This document shows, piece by piece, positions 1 to 8,267 of a DNA stretch of 37,062 nucleotides; the first letter of the stretch is position 1, and each line of letters starts with the position of its first letter. Below the pieces are notes generated by a model. The model was not told the origin of the DNA. It was given only the letters and a program-made list of their open reading frames with translations, and did no database searches. This stretch comes from Leucobacter chromiireducens (GTDB taxonomy: Bacteria; Actinomycetota; Actinomycetes; Actinomycetales; Microbacteriaceae). The stretch is taken from NCBI RefSeq assembly GCF_003917135.1, contig NZ_RPDI01000024.1, positions 1 through 37,062 on the forward strand, read 5' to 3'. The translations under genes were made by a program, and so were the position numbers.

Positions 1-1545
1 CGGCTGCGCGAGCGCCGCTTCGCGCGGCAGCGCGAGCTCGGGGTCGTGCCGGCGCACGCTGAGCTGCCACGCGGCGCGGCGGCCGACACCGATCGCATCC
101 CCGAGTGGTCGTCTCTCGACGACGAAGCGCGCGCCCTGTTCGCCAGGCACATGGAGGTGTACGCCGCCGCCGTCGCCGAGGTGGACGCGAGCGTTGCGCG
201 CATCGTGTCGCGGCTCACCGAGCTCGGAGAACTCGAGCGCACGATCATCGTCGTCACGAGCGACAACGGCGGCACCGCCGAGGGCGGGCCGAGCGGCACG
301 CGGAGCTACTTCGCGCAGTTCGGCACGGTTCCCGGCTTGCCGGCCGACTGGGTGCGCGACGTGCCGCGCCCCATCGCGGACATCGGCGGTCCACGCGTGT
401 TCGGCCAGTACCCGAGCGGCTGGGCGCGTGCGTCGAACACGCCGTTCCGCGAGTACAAGTCGACCACGTACGAGGGCGGAGTGCACGCGCCCCTCGTGAT
501 CTCCTGGCCAGGCGCGCCCGAGGCCGCGCGCGGGCTGCGCGATCAGTTCGTGTTCGTGTCCGATCTCGCGCCCACGCTGCTGGAGCTCGCTGGCGTGCCA
601 CGGCTCGCTGAGCGCGCGGGACGCACCGCGATCGACGCCGACGGGCGGAGCGCCGCTGCGGTGCTGCGGGATCCCGGCGCTGGCGGGCGCGCGCAGCAGT
701 ACTTCGAGTGCGTCGGCCGTCGCGCCATCGTCGACGGTCGCTGGAAGGCCGTCTCGCCCGTGCCTCCGACGCGCGAGGAGGGGAGCGCCGGCGGGCGGTG
801 GGAGCTGTACGACCTCGCCACGGATCCGACGGAGACCAGGGATCTTGCCGCGGAGCGGCCGGAGCACGTCGCCGAGCTCGCCGAGCGGTGGCGCACGGAG
901 GCCTGGGCGAACACGGTGTTCCCGCTCGACGATCTCGGCACGATGCACGATCTGCGCCCGATGACCGAGACGACGCTCGGCGAGCCGGTGAGCCTCGTGC
1001 CGTTCCGGCCGCCGCTCGAGCGCTTCCGCGCGTCAAAGCTCACCGTGCTGCGATCCTTCGTGGTCGAGATTTCGCTCGAGCTCGAAGAGAGCGGCTCGGG
1101 GCACGGCGTGCTCGTCGCGCACGGCGACCAGGGCGGCGGCTACCTACTCGCGCTCGAGCACGGCGTGCCGCTCCTCTCCTACAACGCCTACGGCGCGATG
1201 CACCGCGCGCGGGGGCAGGCGCTCGCCGCAGGCGCGCGCGAGATCGTGCTGCGGGTCGACGAGCTCCCCGGCCTGCGCTGGCGGCTGAGCGTGCACGTCG
1301 ACGGTGCCGAGGTAGCCGGGATCCCCGCCGTGCCCATGCTGCTCGGCATGGCCCCGTTCACCGGGATCAGCGTCGGCTACGACTACGGTGGGCCGGTGGA
1401 CTGGGAGCTGCACGAGCGCTACGGCTCGTTCCGCTTTACCGGCGGCGAGATCGAGGCGCTCAGTTATGTGCCCGGCGCGCGCTCCACGCACGATCGCACG
1501 GTGATCGCGGGAATCGACGCGGCGGTCGCGGCGCTCGCCGAGTAG
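1..1545 (+). CDS. Arylsulfatase / sulfatase family hydrolase, 5'-truncated by the window edge
   Basis: About 514 codons of a type I sulfatase (alkaline phosphatase superfamily) are visible; the frame is open to base 1, so the GTG at 46 is internal and not the start. The metal-binding motif SDNGG lies at visible codons 87-91, and TPFREYKSTTYEGG, with the lysine that contacts the sulfate in this family, is at about codons 146-160. The N-terminal C/S-x-P-x-R motif that is converted to formylglycine lies upstream and cannot be checked. After the catalytic domain comes a beta-rich C-terminal part of roughly 170 residues, as in the long (about 750-800 aa) bacterial arylsulfatases. Expected reaction: hydrolysis of a sulfate ester, needing an anaerobic-type or FGE maturase encoded elsewhere. 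No signal peptide can be judged. Family assignment is firm; substrate is unknown. Confidence 0.9.
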   Translation, partial: RLRERRFARQRELGVVPAHAELPRGAAADTDRIPEWSSLDDEARALFARHMEVYAAAVAEVDASVARIVSRLTELGELERTIIVVTSDNGGTAEGGPSGTRSYFAQFGTVPGLPADWVRDVPRPIADIGGPRVFGQYPSGWARASNTPFREYKSTTYEGGVHAPLVISWPGAPEAARGLRDQFVFVSDLAPTLLELAGVPRLAERAGRTAIDADGRSAAAVLRDPGAGGRAQQYFECVGRRAIVDGRWKAVSPVPPTREEGSAGGRWELYDLATDPTETRDLAAERPEHVAELAERWRTEAWANTVFPLDDLGTMHDLRPMTETTLGEPVSLVPFRPPLERFRASKLTVLRSFVVEISLELEESGSGHGVLVAHGDQGGGYLLALEHGVPLLSYNAYGAMHRARGQALAAGAREIVLRVDELPGLRWRLSVHVDGAEVAGIPAVPMLLGMAPFTGISVGYDYGGPVDWELHERYGSFRFTGGEIEALSYVPGARSTHDRTVIAGIDAAVAALAE

Positions 1546-1562
1546 CCACGCGCTGCCCCGCG

Positions 1563-1700
1563 CCACTCCATCCCCACCCCATCCCCACCCCACACCCCAG
1601 CGATTCGGCAGTTCCAAGTTCGAATCGCGGAAGACGACTGTGATACGCCGAATCACTGGGTTTGGGTGGGGTTGGTTTGGGTGGGGTTGGGTGGGGTGGG
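1563..1700. repeat. C-rich / G-rich imperfect inverted repeat in a convergent gap (possible bidirectional terminator or G-quadruplex element)
   Basis: The left arm (1563-1609) is a run of C-tracts ending in CAGCGATTCGGC; the right arm (1647-1700) starts GCCGAATCACTGGG and continues as G-tracts (GGGTTTGGGTGGGG and similar). The inner 12 bases pair with one mismatch, around a 37-base loop (1610-1646); the outer C- and G-runs can pair in several registers. Each arm has at least four tracts of three or more C or G, so each strand carries a canonical G-quadruplex-type motif. The element fills the gap between the convergent arylsulfatase and EthD-like genes. A terminator role is inferred from position only. 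Confidence 0.6.
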
Positions 1701-1719
1701 ACGGCAGATGCGTCTGGGC

Positions 1720-2043
1720 TCAGCCCTCGCCGAGCGCGAGCGACTCCACCGCGAAGTCGAACACCGTCGCGCCGCCCGTTGCGTAGTTCGGCACGTCCGC
1801 CTCGACCGCGCGCCCCGCCGGGGAGGCGAGCGCGGCGGTGAGCGCCTCGCGCGAGGCGAACACTGCCTCGAACACGGCAAAGAAGGGGCCGGTGCCCGGC
1901 TCAGTGATCCCGATCGAGAACGAGATGTCTTGCACCCCGGGCAGCTGCGCGCAGAGCGGGAGGTGCGTGGCGCGGTAGTAGGCCTCGAACGCGGCGCGGT
2001 CGGCCGGCTCGGGGTACAGGACCACGAGCTTGTGCATGCTCAC
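1720..2043 (-). CDS. EthD-like small protein (dimeric alpha+beta barrel)
   Basis: A 107-aa protein with the EthD-type opening VLYPEPADRAAFEAYYRATH followed by LPL and LPGV, a pattern shared by EthD and related ferredoxin-like barrel proteins. No signal peptide or membrane segment is present. The GTG start (2043-2041) overlaps the TGA stop of the upstream amidohydrolase as GTGA, so the two genes are very likely translationally coupled; an ATG two codons later (2037) is an alternative start. EthD proteins accompany degradation pathways (for example the ether-degrading P450 system) but their reaction is usually unknown; some relatives are small isomerases or monooxygenases. Here it probably acts on, or downstream of, the amidohydrolase product. 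Family call good, function unknown. Confidence 0.75.
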   Translation of the reverse strand: MSMHKLVVLYPEPADRAAFEAYYRATHLPLCAQLPGVQDISFSIGITEPGTGPFFAVFEAVFASREALTAALASPAGRAVEADVPNYATGGATVFDFAVESLALGEG

Positions 2044-3716
2044 GCCCCCGCCTCAGCGCCCGCGGCGGCGTACACGCGGCGGCCCGCGAACCACGTCTCG
2101 GTGACCGTGGTCTGCACGAGCTCTGTCGCGGGGTGCGCGAACGGGTCGCGGTTGAGCAGCACGAAGTCGGCCGACTTGCCCACCTCGAGCGAGCCCGTTT
2201 CCGCCGCGAGCCCCATCGCCTCAGCGCCCCGAATCGTGAACGCCGCGATCGCCTCCTCGAGCGTGATCGCCTGCTCCGGCCACAGCGTGCCGGGGTACGC
2301 GCCGCTCGGATCCTCGCGGGTGACGAGGCCGTGAATGCCCTCGAACGCGTTGGGCGAGGGGGAGACCGGCCAGTCCGAGCCGCCGGCGACGACGGCGCCG
2401 GCGTCGATGAGGGCTCGGTTCGGCTGCATCTGGTCGGCGCGCTCGCGCGGCAGCACCTCGCGGATCGCCTCGACGATCGGGCCGGGCACCCAGATGAACG
2501 GGGAGATGTCCGCCGCGACGTCGAGCTCGGCGAAGCGGGGCACATCGTCCGGGTGCACGAACTGGCCGTGTGCCACCTGGAAGCGCGCAGCCGTGTAGCC
2601 GGCCGCGCGCACCGCCTCGACCGCGTTGAGCACGGCGTGCACGGACGCGTCGCCCGTGCAGTGGATCTTTGCCGACAGGCCGGCGTCGGCAACGCGGCGA
2701 AGCCAGTCCTCGAGCTCTGCGGGGTTCAACAGGGTCTCGCCGTGGAAGTGCGCGCCGTGCGCGTCGTCGGGGAGGTAGGGCTCAAGGAACGCGCCGGTGC
2801 GCGTTGGCGGCACGCCGTCGAGGAAGATCTTCACGAAATCGGGGCGGTGGTGCTCGGTGCGGAAGCGCTCGCCGTCGAACACGAGCTCCTCGCCGATCGT
2901 CGCGAAGCCGAAGATCTCGTCGTTGATGAGCAGCGAGGTGACCACCCACGCGTCGAGCTCGCCGGCCGTGTCGAGGCCGTGCAGCGCAGACAAGATGTGC
3001 GTCGACACCCCGGCGTCCTGGAACGCGGTGACGCCAAACGAGTTGAGGATCTCGACGCCGCGCTTCGACGCTGCGCGCTCCTGCTCGGGGGTGAGCCCGC
3101 CGGCCGCGGCATGGGCGCGCGCGACCGGCAGCCCGGCGGCTTCGAGCAGCACGCCGGTGACGCGGCCGCCCGCCGCGGCGTCGGTGAGCGCGCCGGGCTC
3201 GCCGGCGGAGACCCCGGCGAGTTCCAGCGCGCGCGTGCTCACCCAGCGATTGTGGTGCGAGTCGTCGGAGAGCATCACGGGGCGCCCGCCGGCCGCCTGG
3301 TCGAGGCGCTCGAGCGCCGCGGCGGTGTTCACCTCGGCGAGCCGGTCGCTCGCCCACGGGCCGCCGACCACCCACGCATCGGCGGGCAGCGCCGCCGCGT
3401 GCGCGCGGACCGCCTCGATGATGCCGTCGAGCGTCGCGCCGATGGGCACGCGGAGCTCGAACAGCTCCTCGCTGCCCGCGAGGAAATGGTGGTTGTGCAC
3501 GTCGACGAGCCCGGGCATGAGGAACGCGCCGCCGAGCTCGCGCACCTCGGTCGCCGGCCCGGCGAGCGCTGCCACCTCGGCGTCGCTGCCCACCGCGACG
3601 ATGCGCCCCGCGGCGACGGCGAGGGCTTCGGCCCACGGCTGCGTCGGGGCTGCGGTGTAGATCCGGCCCCCGGTGAGGATGAGCTCGGGGGCGGTGCCTG
3701 CTGCGGCGTGGGTCAT
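2040..3716 (-). CDS. Amidohydrolase family protein, YtcJ / N-substituted formamide deformylase-like
   Basis: A 558-aa metal-dependent hydrolase of the YtcJ-like branch of the amidohydrolase superfamily. Visible hallmarks are PGLVDVHNHH (metal ligands H74 and H76), the stretch FVKIFLDG with the probable carboxylated-lysine position, IHCTGDASVH, VAHGQFVHPDD, and AGGSDWPVS with the catalytic Asp near residue 448. The frame is open further upstream to 3911, but the ATG at 3716 is chosen because GGAG sits 8 bases before it and the family fold begins at once; the upstream extension is proline/arginine-rich and unlike the family. Cytoplasmic, no signal peptide. Family members hydrolyse amides such as N-substituted formamides; the substrate is not predictable. 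It overlaps the EthD-like gene by 4 bp and is divergent from a dehydrogenase at 3924. It is a distant paralogue of the gene at 16957, which has the same length. Confidence 0.88.
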   Translation of the reverse strand: MTHAAAGTAPELILTGGRIYTAAPTQPWAEALAVAAGRIVAVGSDAEVAALAGPATEVRELGGAFLMPGLVDVHNHHFLAGSEELFELRVPIGATLDGIIEAVRAHAAALPADAWVVGGPWASDRLAEVNTAAALERLDQAAGGRPVMLSDDSHHNRWVSTRALELAGVSAGEPGALTDAAAGGRVTGVLLEAAGLPVARAHAAAGGLTPEQERAASKRGVEILNSFGVTAFQDAGVSTHILSALHGLDTAGELDAWVVTSLLINDEIFGFATIGEELVFDGERFRTEHHRPDFVKIFLDGVPPTRTGAFLEPYLPDDAHGAHFHGETLLNPAELEDWLRRVADAGLSAKIHCTGDASVHAVLNAVEAVRAAGYTAARFQVAHGQFVHPDDVPRFAELDVAADISPFIWVPGPIVEAIREVLPRERADQMQPNRALIDAGAVVAGGSDWPVSPSPNAFEGIHGLVTREDPSGAYPGTLWPEQAITLEEAIAAFTIRGAEAMGLAAETGSLEVGKSADFVLLNRDPFAHPATELVQTTVTETWFAGRRVYAAAGAEAGA

Positions 3717-3923
3717 CGGTGACTCCGTTCGATCGTGGGACGTGCCCGGCGCTGGGCGATTCCGATTCCAGTATTCCGGGGGGAAACTCCACGGGTGTTG
3801 ACTCAGTGCGCTGGGGTGTTGTCCAGGCGAGCGCGATTGCGCCACCCCGCGCGAATCGCGAGCAGGATGGACACGTTCCCGCGCCCGCGGGCACACCGTC
3901 AGCGAGGACACAGGGAGCGCGGC

Positions 3924-4751
3924 ATGGCGACTCAGAATGGAATGCAGGAACGCGTGGTTGTGATCACGGGCGGCGGGACCGGGATCGGCGCCGCGATCGC
4001 GGAGCGCTACGCCGCCGAGGGCGCGCGCGTCGCGATCGTCGGGCGCCGCCCCGAGCCGCTCGCCGAGGTCGCGGCGGCGACCGGGGCGTTCCCGGTGGTC
4101 GCCGACGCCGCGGACGGCGCCTCAGCCGCGACCGCGGTCGCCGAGGTGCTCGCGCACTTCGGGCGGATCGACGTGCTGGTCGCCAACGCCGGCGGGCACG
4201 GCTTCGCCGCGGTCGGCGACACGAGCGACGCGGACTGGGCCGCCGCCATGTCGGCGAACCTCGCAACCGCGTTCGTCATGGCGCGCGAGACGCTGCCCGC
4301 GCTGCTCGCGAGCGCGGAGCGCGCCGGCGGCGCGGAGATCGTGATCGTGTCCTCGCTCGCCGGCCTCTTCGCGGGCCCCTCGGTGGCCGGCTACACCGTC
4401 GGCAAGCACGCGCTGATCGGGCTGACGAAGACGCTCGCGCGCGACTACAGCAGGCGCGGCGTCCGGGTGAACGCGGTGTGCCCCGGCTGGGTGCGCACCC
4501 CGATGGCCGACGCCGAGATGGACGAGTTCGCCGCGCACGCCCCCGAGATCACCGACCGCGCGGCCGGCTACGCCGCCGTGACCCGCGACGTGCCGCTCGG
4601 TCGCCCGGCCGAGCCGGCGGAGATCGCGTCGATCGTGCGCTTCCTCGGCTCGCGGGAGTCGTCGTACATGACGGGCGCCGTGCTCGTCGCCGACGGGGGC
4701 GCGCACATCGTCGACCTGCCGACGGTCGCGTTCGAGCACGCGGGGATGTAG
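3924..4751 (+). CDS. Short-chain dehydrogenase/reductase (SDR), probably NADP-dependent
   Basis: A 275-aa classical SDR. The Rossmann motif TGGGTGIG is at residues 15-22, NAG at 88-90, and the catalytic triad is Ser143 or Ser144 (IVSS), Tyr157 and Lys161 (YTVGK). The end of beta-2 reads VGRR, basic residues that usually favour NADP(H). The C-terminal segment SSYMTGAVLVADGG is the standard SDR ending. The start ATG at 3924 has AGGGAG about 7 bases upstream; the open frame extends to 3735, but that part overlaps the divergent promoter region and looks non-coding. It is divergent from the amidohydrolase at 3716 across 207 bp, so the two may share control. A 181-bp gap separates it from the next SDR. 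Oxidises or reduces a hydroxyl/keto group; substrate unknown. Confidence 0.9.
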   Translation: MATQNGMQERVVVITGGGTGIGAAIAERYAAEGARVAIVGRRPEPLAEVAAATGAFPVVADAADGASAATAVAEVLAHFGRIDVLVANAGGHGFAAVGDTSDADWAAAMSANLATAFVMARETLPALLASAERAGGAEIVIVSSLAGLFAGPSVAGYTVGKHALIGLTKTLARDYSRRGVRVNAVCPGWVRTPMADAEMDEFAAHAPEITDRAAGYAAVTRDVPLGRPAEPAEIASIVRFLGSRESSYMTGAVLVADGGAHIVDLPTVAFEHAGM

Positions 4752-4857
4752 CGCGCGGGGCGGGCGGGCACTGGCGGCCCTGGCTGACCCCGGGCCGGCC
4801 CAGGGCCCGTCACTCCTGGCTCACCTCAGGTGTAGCAGACTTCGCTGAAAATGCTAT

Positions 4858-4886
4858 CTGATCGGGGGTTTGTGGGGGAGTAGAAT
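4858..4886 (+). promoter_or_regulatory. Candidate promoter for the second SDR gene
   Basis: TAGAAT at 4881-4886 is a close -10 match, with a weak -35 candidate CTGATC at 4858-4863 and a 17-base spacer. It lies about 45 bases before the ATG at 4933 and suggests that the second SDR has its own promoter despite following the first SDR on the same strand. Based on pattern only. Confidence 0.35.
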
Positions 4887-4932
4887 GGAATGAGGTCCGG
4901 GCGACCGACGGCTGGGCCGGAAGGGAACTGCC

Positions 4933-5757
4933 ATGACCCAACACACGAACGCTCAGCTGCACGACGGCGCCCAGCTCGCTGGCACCGTCGCCATCATCAC
5001 CGGCGGCGCTGGCGGGCAGGGCGCCGCGGAGGCTGAGCTCTTTCTCGCGCGGGGCGCGTCCGTCGTGATCACGGACTTTGCCGTCGAGGCCGGCGAGGCG
5101 CTCGCCGCACAGCTCGGTGAGCGCGCCAGCTTCGTGCCGCACGACGTGACGAAGCCGGACGACTGGGCGCGCGTCGTCGCGCACGCCCTCGAGCGGCACG
5201 GGCGCATCGACACGCTCGTCAACAACGCGGGGATTCTGCGCATGCTACCGCTGTCGGAGGAGACCGCCGAAGGGCTCGACCGGATCCTCGCGGTCAATGT
5301 GCGCGGCGCGTTCCTCGGCATGCAGGCGGTGGCCCCGGCCATGCGCGAGCAGGGATCAGGCTCGATCATCAACATCTCGTCCCTCGCGGGCATCCAGGGC
5401 CAGGCGAACGCCACGGCGTACTCCGCGAGCAAGTTCGCCGTCCGCGGCCTCACCCGCTCCGCCGCGCTCGAACTCGGGCCAGACGGGATCCGCGTGAACT
5501 CCGTGCACCCCGGCACGATCCTCACGCCGATGATCGGGGATCTCGGCGCAGCCGCCGAAAACTTCCCGTTCGCGGCGCTCGGCCGGGCGGGCAAGCCCGA
5601 GGAGGTCGCGGCGCTCGTCGCGTTCCTTGCGTCGCCGGAGGCGAGCTACCTCACGGGCGGCGAGTACCTCGTCGACGGCGGCTCGGCTGCCGGCGACCCG
5701 GTGCAGCTCAACGCGGCGCTCGCGCTCGGCATCCGCACGCCGGACGCGGAGATCTAG
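4933..5757 (+). CDS. Short-chain dehydrogenase/reductase, probably NAD-dependent (hydroxysteroid-dehydrogenase-like)
   Basis: A 274-aa classical SDR with TGGAGGQG at residues 23-30, NNAG at 97-100, and catalytic Ser149, Tyr163 and Lys167 (YSASK). Asp48 at the end of beta-2 (VVITDF) is the usual NAD-preferring residue, unlike the basic pair of the SDR just upstream, so the two enzymes probably use different cofactors. The pattern GGQGAAEAELF and the order of motifs resemble 3-alpha/20-beta-hydroxysteroid and related alcohol dehydrogenases, but substrate cannot be claimed. The start ATG at 4933 is preceded by AAGGGAA 8 bases upstream. It ends 51 bp before the convergent livF-like gene, with a strong hairpin between. 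Cytoplasmic. Confidence 0.9.
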   Translation: MTQHTNAQLHDGAQLAGTVAIITGGAGGQGAAEAELFLARGASVVITDFAVEAGEALAAQLGERASFVPHDVTKPDDWARVVAHALERHGRIDTLVNNAGILRMLPLSEETAEGLDRILAVNVRGAFLGMQAVAPAMREQGSGSIINISSLAGIQGQANATAYSASKFAVRGLTRSAALELGPDGIRVNSVHPGTILTPMIGDLGAAAENFPFAALGRAGKPEEVAALVAFLASPEASYLTGGEYLVDGGSAAGDPVQLNAALALGIRTPDAEI

Positions 5758-5768
5758 CGCGCGGTCCT

Positions 5769-5802
5769 GCGGTGGCGCGCACCCGGGAGTGCGCGCCACC
5801 GC
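5769..5802. terminator. Bidirectional hairpin terminator between SDR and livF
   Basis: A perfect 13-bp stem, GCGGTGGCGCGCA (5769-5781) with its complement at 5790-5802, and an 8-base loop. It sits between the convergent stops at 5757 and 5809 and can serve both strands. There is no clear T-tract, as is common in high-GC actinobacteria. Confidence 0.7.
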
Positions 5803-5808
5803 ACGCGG

Positions 5809-6507
5809 TCACGCGCCGCCGAGGTACGCGGCGCGGAGCAGCTCGGGATCCGAGACGAGCGCGTCTGCCGCGCCCTGCTCGTGGCTCACCCGCCCGCTCG
5901 CGAGCACCATCGCCTCGTCCGCGATCCCGAGCGCGAGGTGGGTGAACTGCTCGACGAGCAGCACCCCGACGCCCGAGCGCGCGATGCTCTGGATCACGGG
6001 GAGCAGCCGCATGAACACCACCGGGGCGAGCCCGAGCGACATCTCGTCGATGAGCAGGAAGCGCGGCTTCGCCGCGAAAGCGCGTGCGAGCACCACCATC
6101 TGCTGCTCACCGCCGGACAGGAGCACGGCCGCCGAGTCGATGCGTTTCTCCAGTTCGGGGAACGACGCGAGCACCTCGGCGAGCACGGTCTCGCTGCGCG
6201 CGGTGAGCATGATGTTCTCGCGCACCGTGAGCGACGGGAAGATCGCGCGGCCCTGCTCAATGTGCGCGATGCCGGCGCGAGCGCGCTGCACGCGCGTGCG
6301 CTTCGCGAGCGACTCACCGGCCAGGGTGATCTCGCCGGCGCTGTGCGGGATCACGCCGGACACCGACTCGAGCAGGCTCGTCTTCCCCGCCCCGTTCGGG
6401 CCGACGAGCGCGAGCACCTCGCCGGGGCGGAGCGTCAGATCGACGTTCGAAACGACGGGGCCAGCGCCGCGCGCGACGGTGACTCCGGTGAGCTGCAACT
6501 CGCTCAT
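5809..6507 (-). CDS. livF: Branched-chain-amino-acid-type ABC importer, ATPase LivF
   Basis: A 232-aa ABC ATPase of the HAAT/Liv family. Walker A GPNGAGKT is at 36-43, the Q-loop at Gln85 (HIEQGRAIF, a LivF signature), the C-loop LSGGEQ at 130-135, Walker B FLLIDE at 150-155, and the LVEQ motif of LivF at about 184-187. Its ATG (6507) overlaps the stop of the LivM-LivG fusion gene as ATGA, so it is translationally coupled and last in the operon. It works on the cytoplasmic face, powering uptake with the fused LivG half as partner. Liv-type importers carry branched-chain amino acids but also amides, urea and aromatic acids; the substrate here is not set by sequence. Confidence 0.9.
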   Translation of the reverse strand: MSELQLTGVTVARGAGPVVSNVDLTLRPGEVLALVGPNGAGKTSLLESVSGVIPHSAGEITLAGESLAKRTRVQRARAGIAHIEQGRAIFPSLTVRENIMLTARSETVLAEVLASFPELEKRIDSAAVLLSGGEQQMVVLARAFAAKPRFLLIDEMSLGLAPVVFMRLLPVIQSIARSGVGVLLVEQFTHLALGIADEAMVLASGRVSHEQGAADALVSDPELLRAAYLGGA

Positions 6508-8267
6508 GAGCTGACCTCCGCATCTCCCATGTACGCCGCGATCACGGCGGGGGTGTCGAGTACCTCGGCGGTGGGGCCCTGCGCGAGCACCGTGCCGAAG
6601 TCGAGAACGGTGAGCTCCGTGCAGACGGAGCGCACGAGATCCAGATCGTGCTCGATCAGGATGATCGCGGTGTCGAAGCGCGAGGGGATCCGCGTGAGCC
6701 GGTGCCCGAACTGCACGTGTTCCTCGTGCGAGAGCCCGGCGGCCGGCTCGTCGAGGATGAGTACGCGCGGGCCGGCGAGCACCGCGGCGGCCACCTCGAT
6801 CAGGCGGCGCGTGCCGACATCGACCACCGTGAGCGGGGTCTCCGGCGGCGGGCAGCCGAGGAACGCGAGCGCGTCGGCGAGCTCGTCGTGGTCGAGGCGG
6901 CGGCGCGCGACGAAGCGCACGTACGCCTCGACGGTGAGCTGCGGTGGCACGCGATCCTGCTGGAAGGTGCGCCGCAGACCGCGCCTGGCGCGCTGCACGG
7001 GCGAGAGCGCGCTGATGTCGGCACCGTCGAGCAGCGTGCGACCGGTGTGGTGCGGGAGGAACCCGCTCACCGCGTCGACGAACGTCGACTTGCCTGCACC
7101 GTTCGGTCCGATGAGGCCCATGATGCTGCGCGGGCGGACGGCGAGGGTCACGTCGTCCAGCGCGGTGAGCGCCCCGAACTGCACGGTCAGCCCCGAGACT
7201 TCAAGCACCGGGGGAGCGCCGGCGGGAATGGGCTCCGCGGCCTCGGGGACCGCGAACACATCGAGCACGCTCGTCTCGACCTCGGGTGGCGCGGCGGCGG
7301 CCGCGGCCGCGGCACGCCGGGTGGCGCGCCGGCGCAGCACGCTGCGGATGCCCTCGCCGAGGTTGGAGCCGCTCGTGAGCGCCTGGATCCCGAGCAGCCC
7401 GAACACGACGAAGCCCCAGTCCTGCGGCACGCCCCACTTCTTCAGCAGTTCGGGGACGACCACCCAGAGGATGCCGCCGAAGATGGCCATGTCGATCAGG
7501 TACGCGCCGCTCATCACCGCGAGGATGTAGAGGGCGAGCGACTGCAGCGGCGTGAAGCTCGACGCGAAGGGGAGCTGCACCTGTCCGGCGAGCAGGCCGC
7601 CCGAGATGCCGCCGAGGGCGGCGCTCACCGCGAACGCCGACAGCTTCGCCGCCGACACGCTCTGGCCCACCGCGGCGGTGCCGCGCTCCGAGAACGCGAC
7701 GGCCTTCCAGCCGCTGCCCATGCGGCTGCCCTGCAGCCAGGACACGAGCAGCGCGCACAGAATCATCACGATCGCGGCGAAGAAGAAGTACTCGCGGTCG
7801 CTCGAGAACGCCTCGGGCCGCGTGACGGGGATCCCGTCGACCGAACCGGGGAACTGGATCTGCACGAGCATCACGTCGAACGCCGCGGCGAAGCCGAGGG
7901 TCACGACGGCGAGGTTCACCCCGCGCAGTCGGAGCGCCGGCAGCCCGATGAGCGCGCCGGCGAGCCCGCCCGCGAGGCCGCCGAGCAGCAGCCACACCAC
8001 GAAGCCGCCGGGGGCGTCGACGGTGCTGAGCCACGCAACCACCCACGCGCCGATCGCCGCGAACGTGAGCTGGGAGAGCGCGATGATGCCGGCCGAGCCG
8101 GTGACCACGCCGAGCCCGAGCACCGCGATGATCGCGGTGAGCGCGCTGATGCCGAGGAACACGTAGTAGCCGGAGAGCCCGACGCTGAGCACCCACGCGA
8201 GGCCGACGCCGATGACGGCGATACCGATGGGGAGAATCGTGCGGAGGCGGCGATTAGCGAGCAGCAT
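6504..8267 (-). CDS. LivM permease - LivG ATPase fusion of a Liv-type ABC importer
   Basis: A 587-aa fusion. Residues 1-310 form a LivM-type permease with about nine hydrophobic segments; an alanine-rich, proline-containing linker (about 315-350) leads to a LivG-type ATPase (353-587). The ATPase has Walker A GPNGAGKS at 387-394, Q-loop Gln436, Walker B VLILDEP at 502-508 and the switch His540 (LIEHD). The C-loop, normally LSxGxQ, reads VDVGTR at 482-487: the serine and glutamine are missing and only the glycine remains, whereas LivF next to it has a canonical C-loop. The start ATG at 8267 lies inside the end of livH (14-bp overlap) behind a strong GGAGG; it overlaps livF by 4 bp. Permease-ATPase fusions of this kind are known in actinobacteria. 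Confidence 0.9.
   Translation of the reverse strand: MLLANRRLRTILPIGIAVIGVGLAWVLSVGLSGYYVFLGISALTAIIAVLGLGVVTGSAGIIALSQLTFAAIGAWVVAWLSTVDAPGGFVVWLLLGGLAGGLAGALIGLPALRLRGVNLAVVTLGFAAAFDVMLVQIQFPGSVDGIPVTRPEAFSSDREYFFFAAIVMILCALLVSWLQGSRMGSGWKAVAFSERGTAAVGQSVSAAKLSAFAVSAALGGISGGLLAGQVQLPFASSFTPLQSLALYILAVMSGAYLIDMAIFGGILWVVVPELLKKWGVPQDWGFVVFGLLGIQALTSGSNLGEGIRSVLRRRATRRAAAAAAAAPPEVETSVLDVFAVPEAAEPIPAGAPPVLEVSGLTVQFGALTALDDVTLAVRPRSIMGLIGPNGAGKSTFVDAVSGFLPHHTGRTLLDGADISALSPVQRARRGLRRTFQQDRVPPQLTVEAYVRFVARRRLDHDELADALAFLGCPPPETPLTVVDVGTRRLIEVAAAVLAGPRVLILDEPAAGLSHEEHVQFGHRLTRIPSRFDTAIILIEHDLDLVRSVCTELTVLDFGTVLAQGPTAEVLDTPAVIAAYMGDAEVSS

Noticed and set aside
1616-1630. GTTCGAATC resembles a tRNA T-loop
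   Set aside because: The flanking bases do not pair into a T-stem and no acceptor, D or anticodon arms are present; it lies in the loop of the inverted repeat.
2133-3722. Long open frame antisense to the amidohydrolase
   Set aside because: Arginine/glycine/valine-rich translation typical of a shadow frame in very GC-rich DNA; the opposite strand has clear family motifs. The same applies to long shadows at 18524-20629, 20377-22263, 26904-28967 and 5881-8327.
3717-3911. N-terminal extension of the first amidohydrolase
   Set aside because: The extension is not family-like and the ATG at 3716 has a good GGAG; similar extensions of livH, livK, the kinase and the TetR genes were rejected for the same reason.
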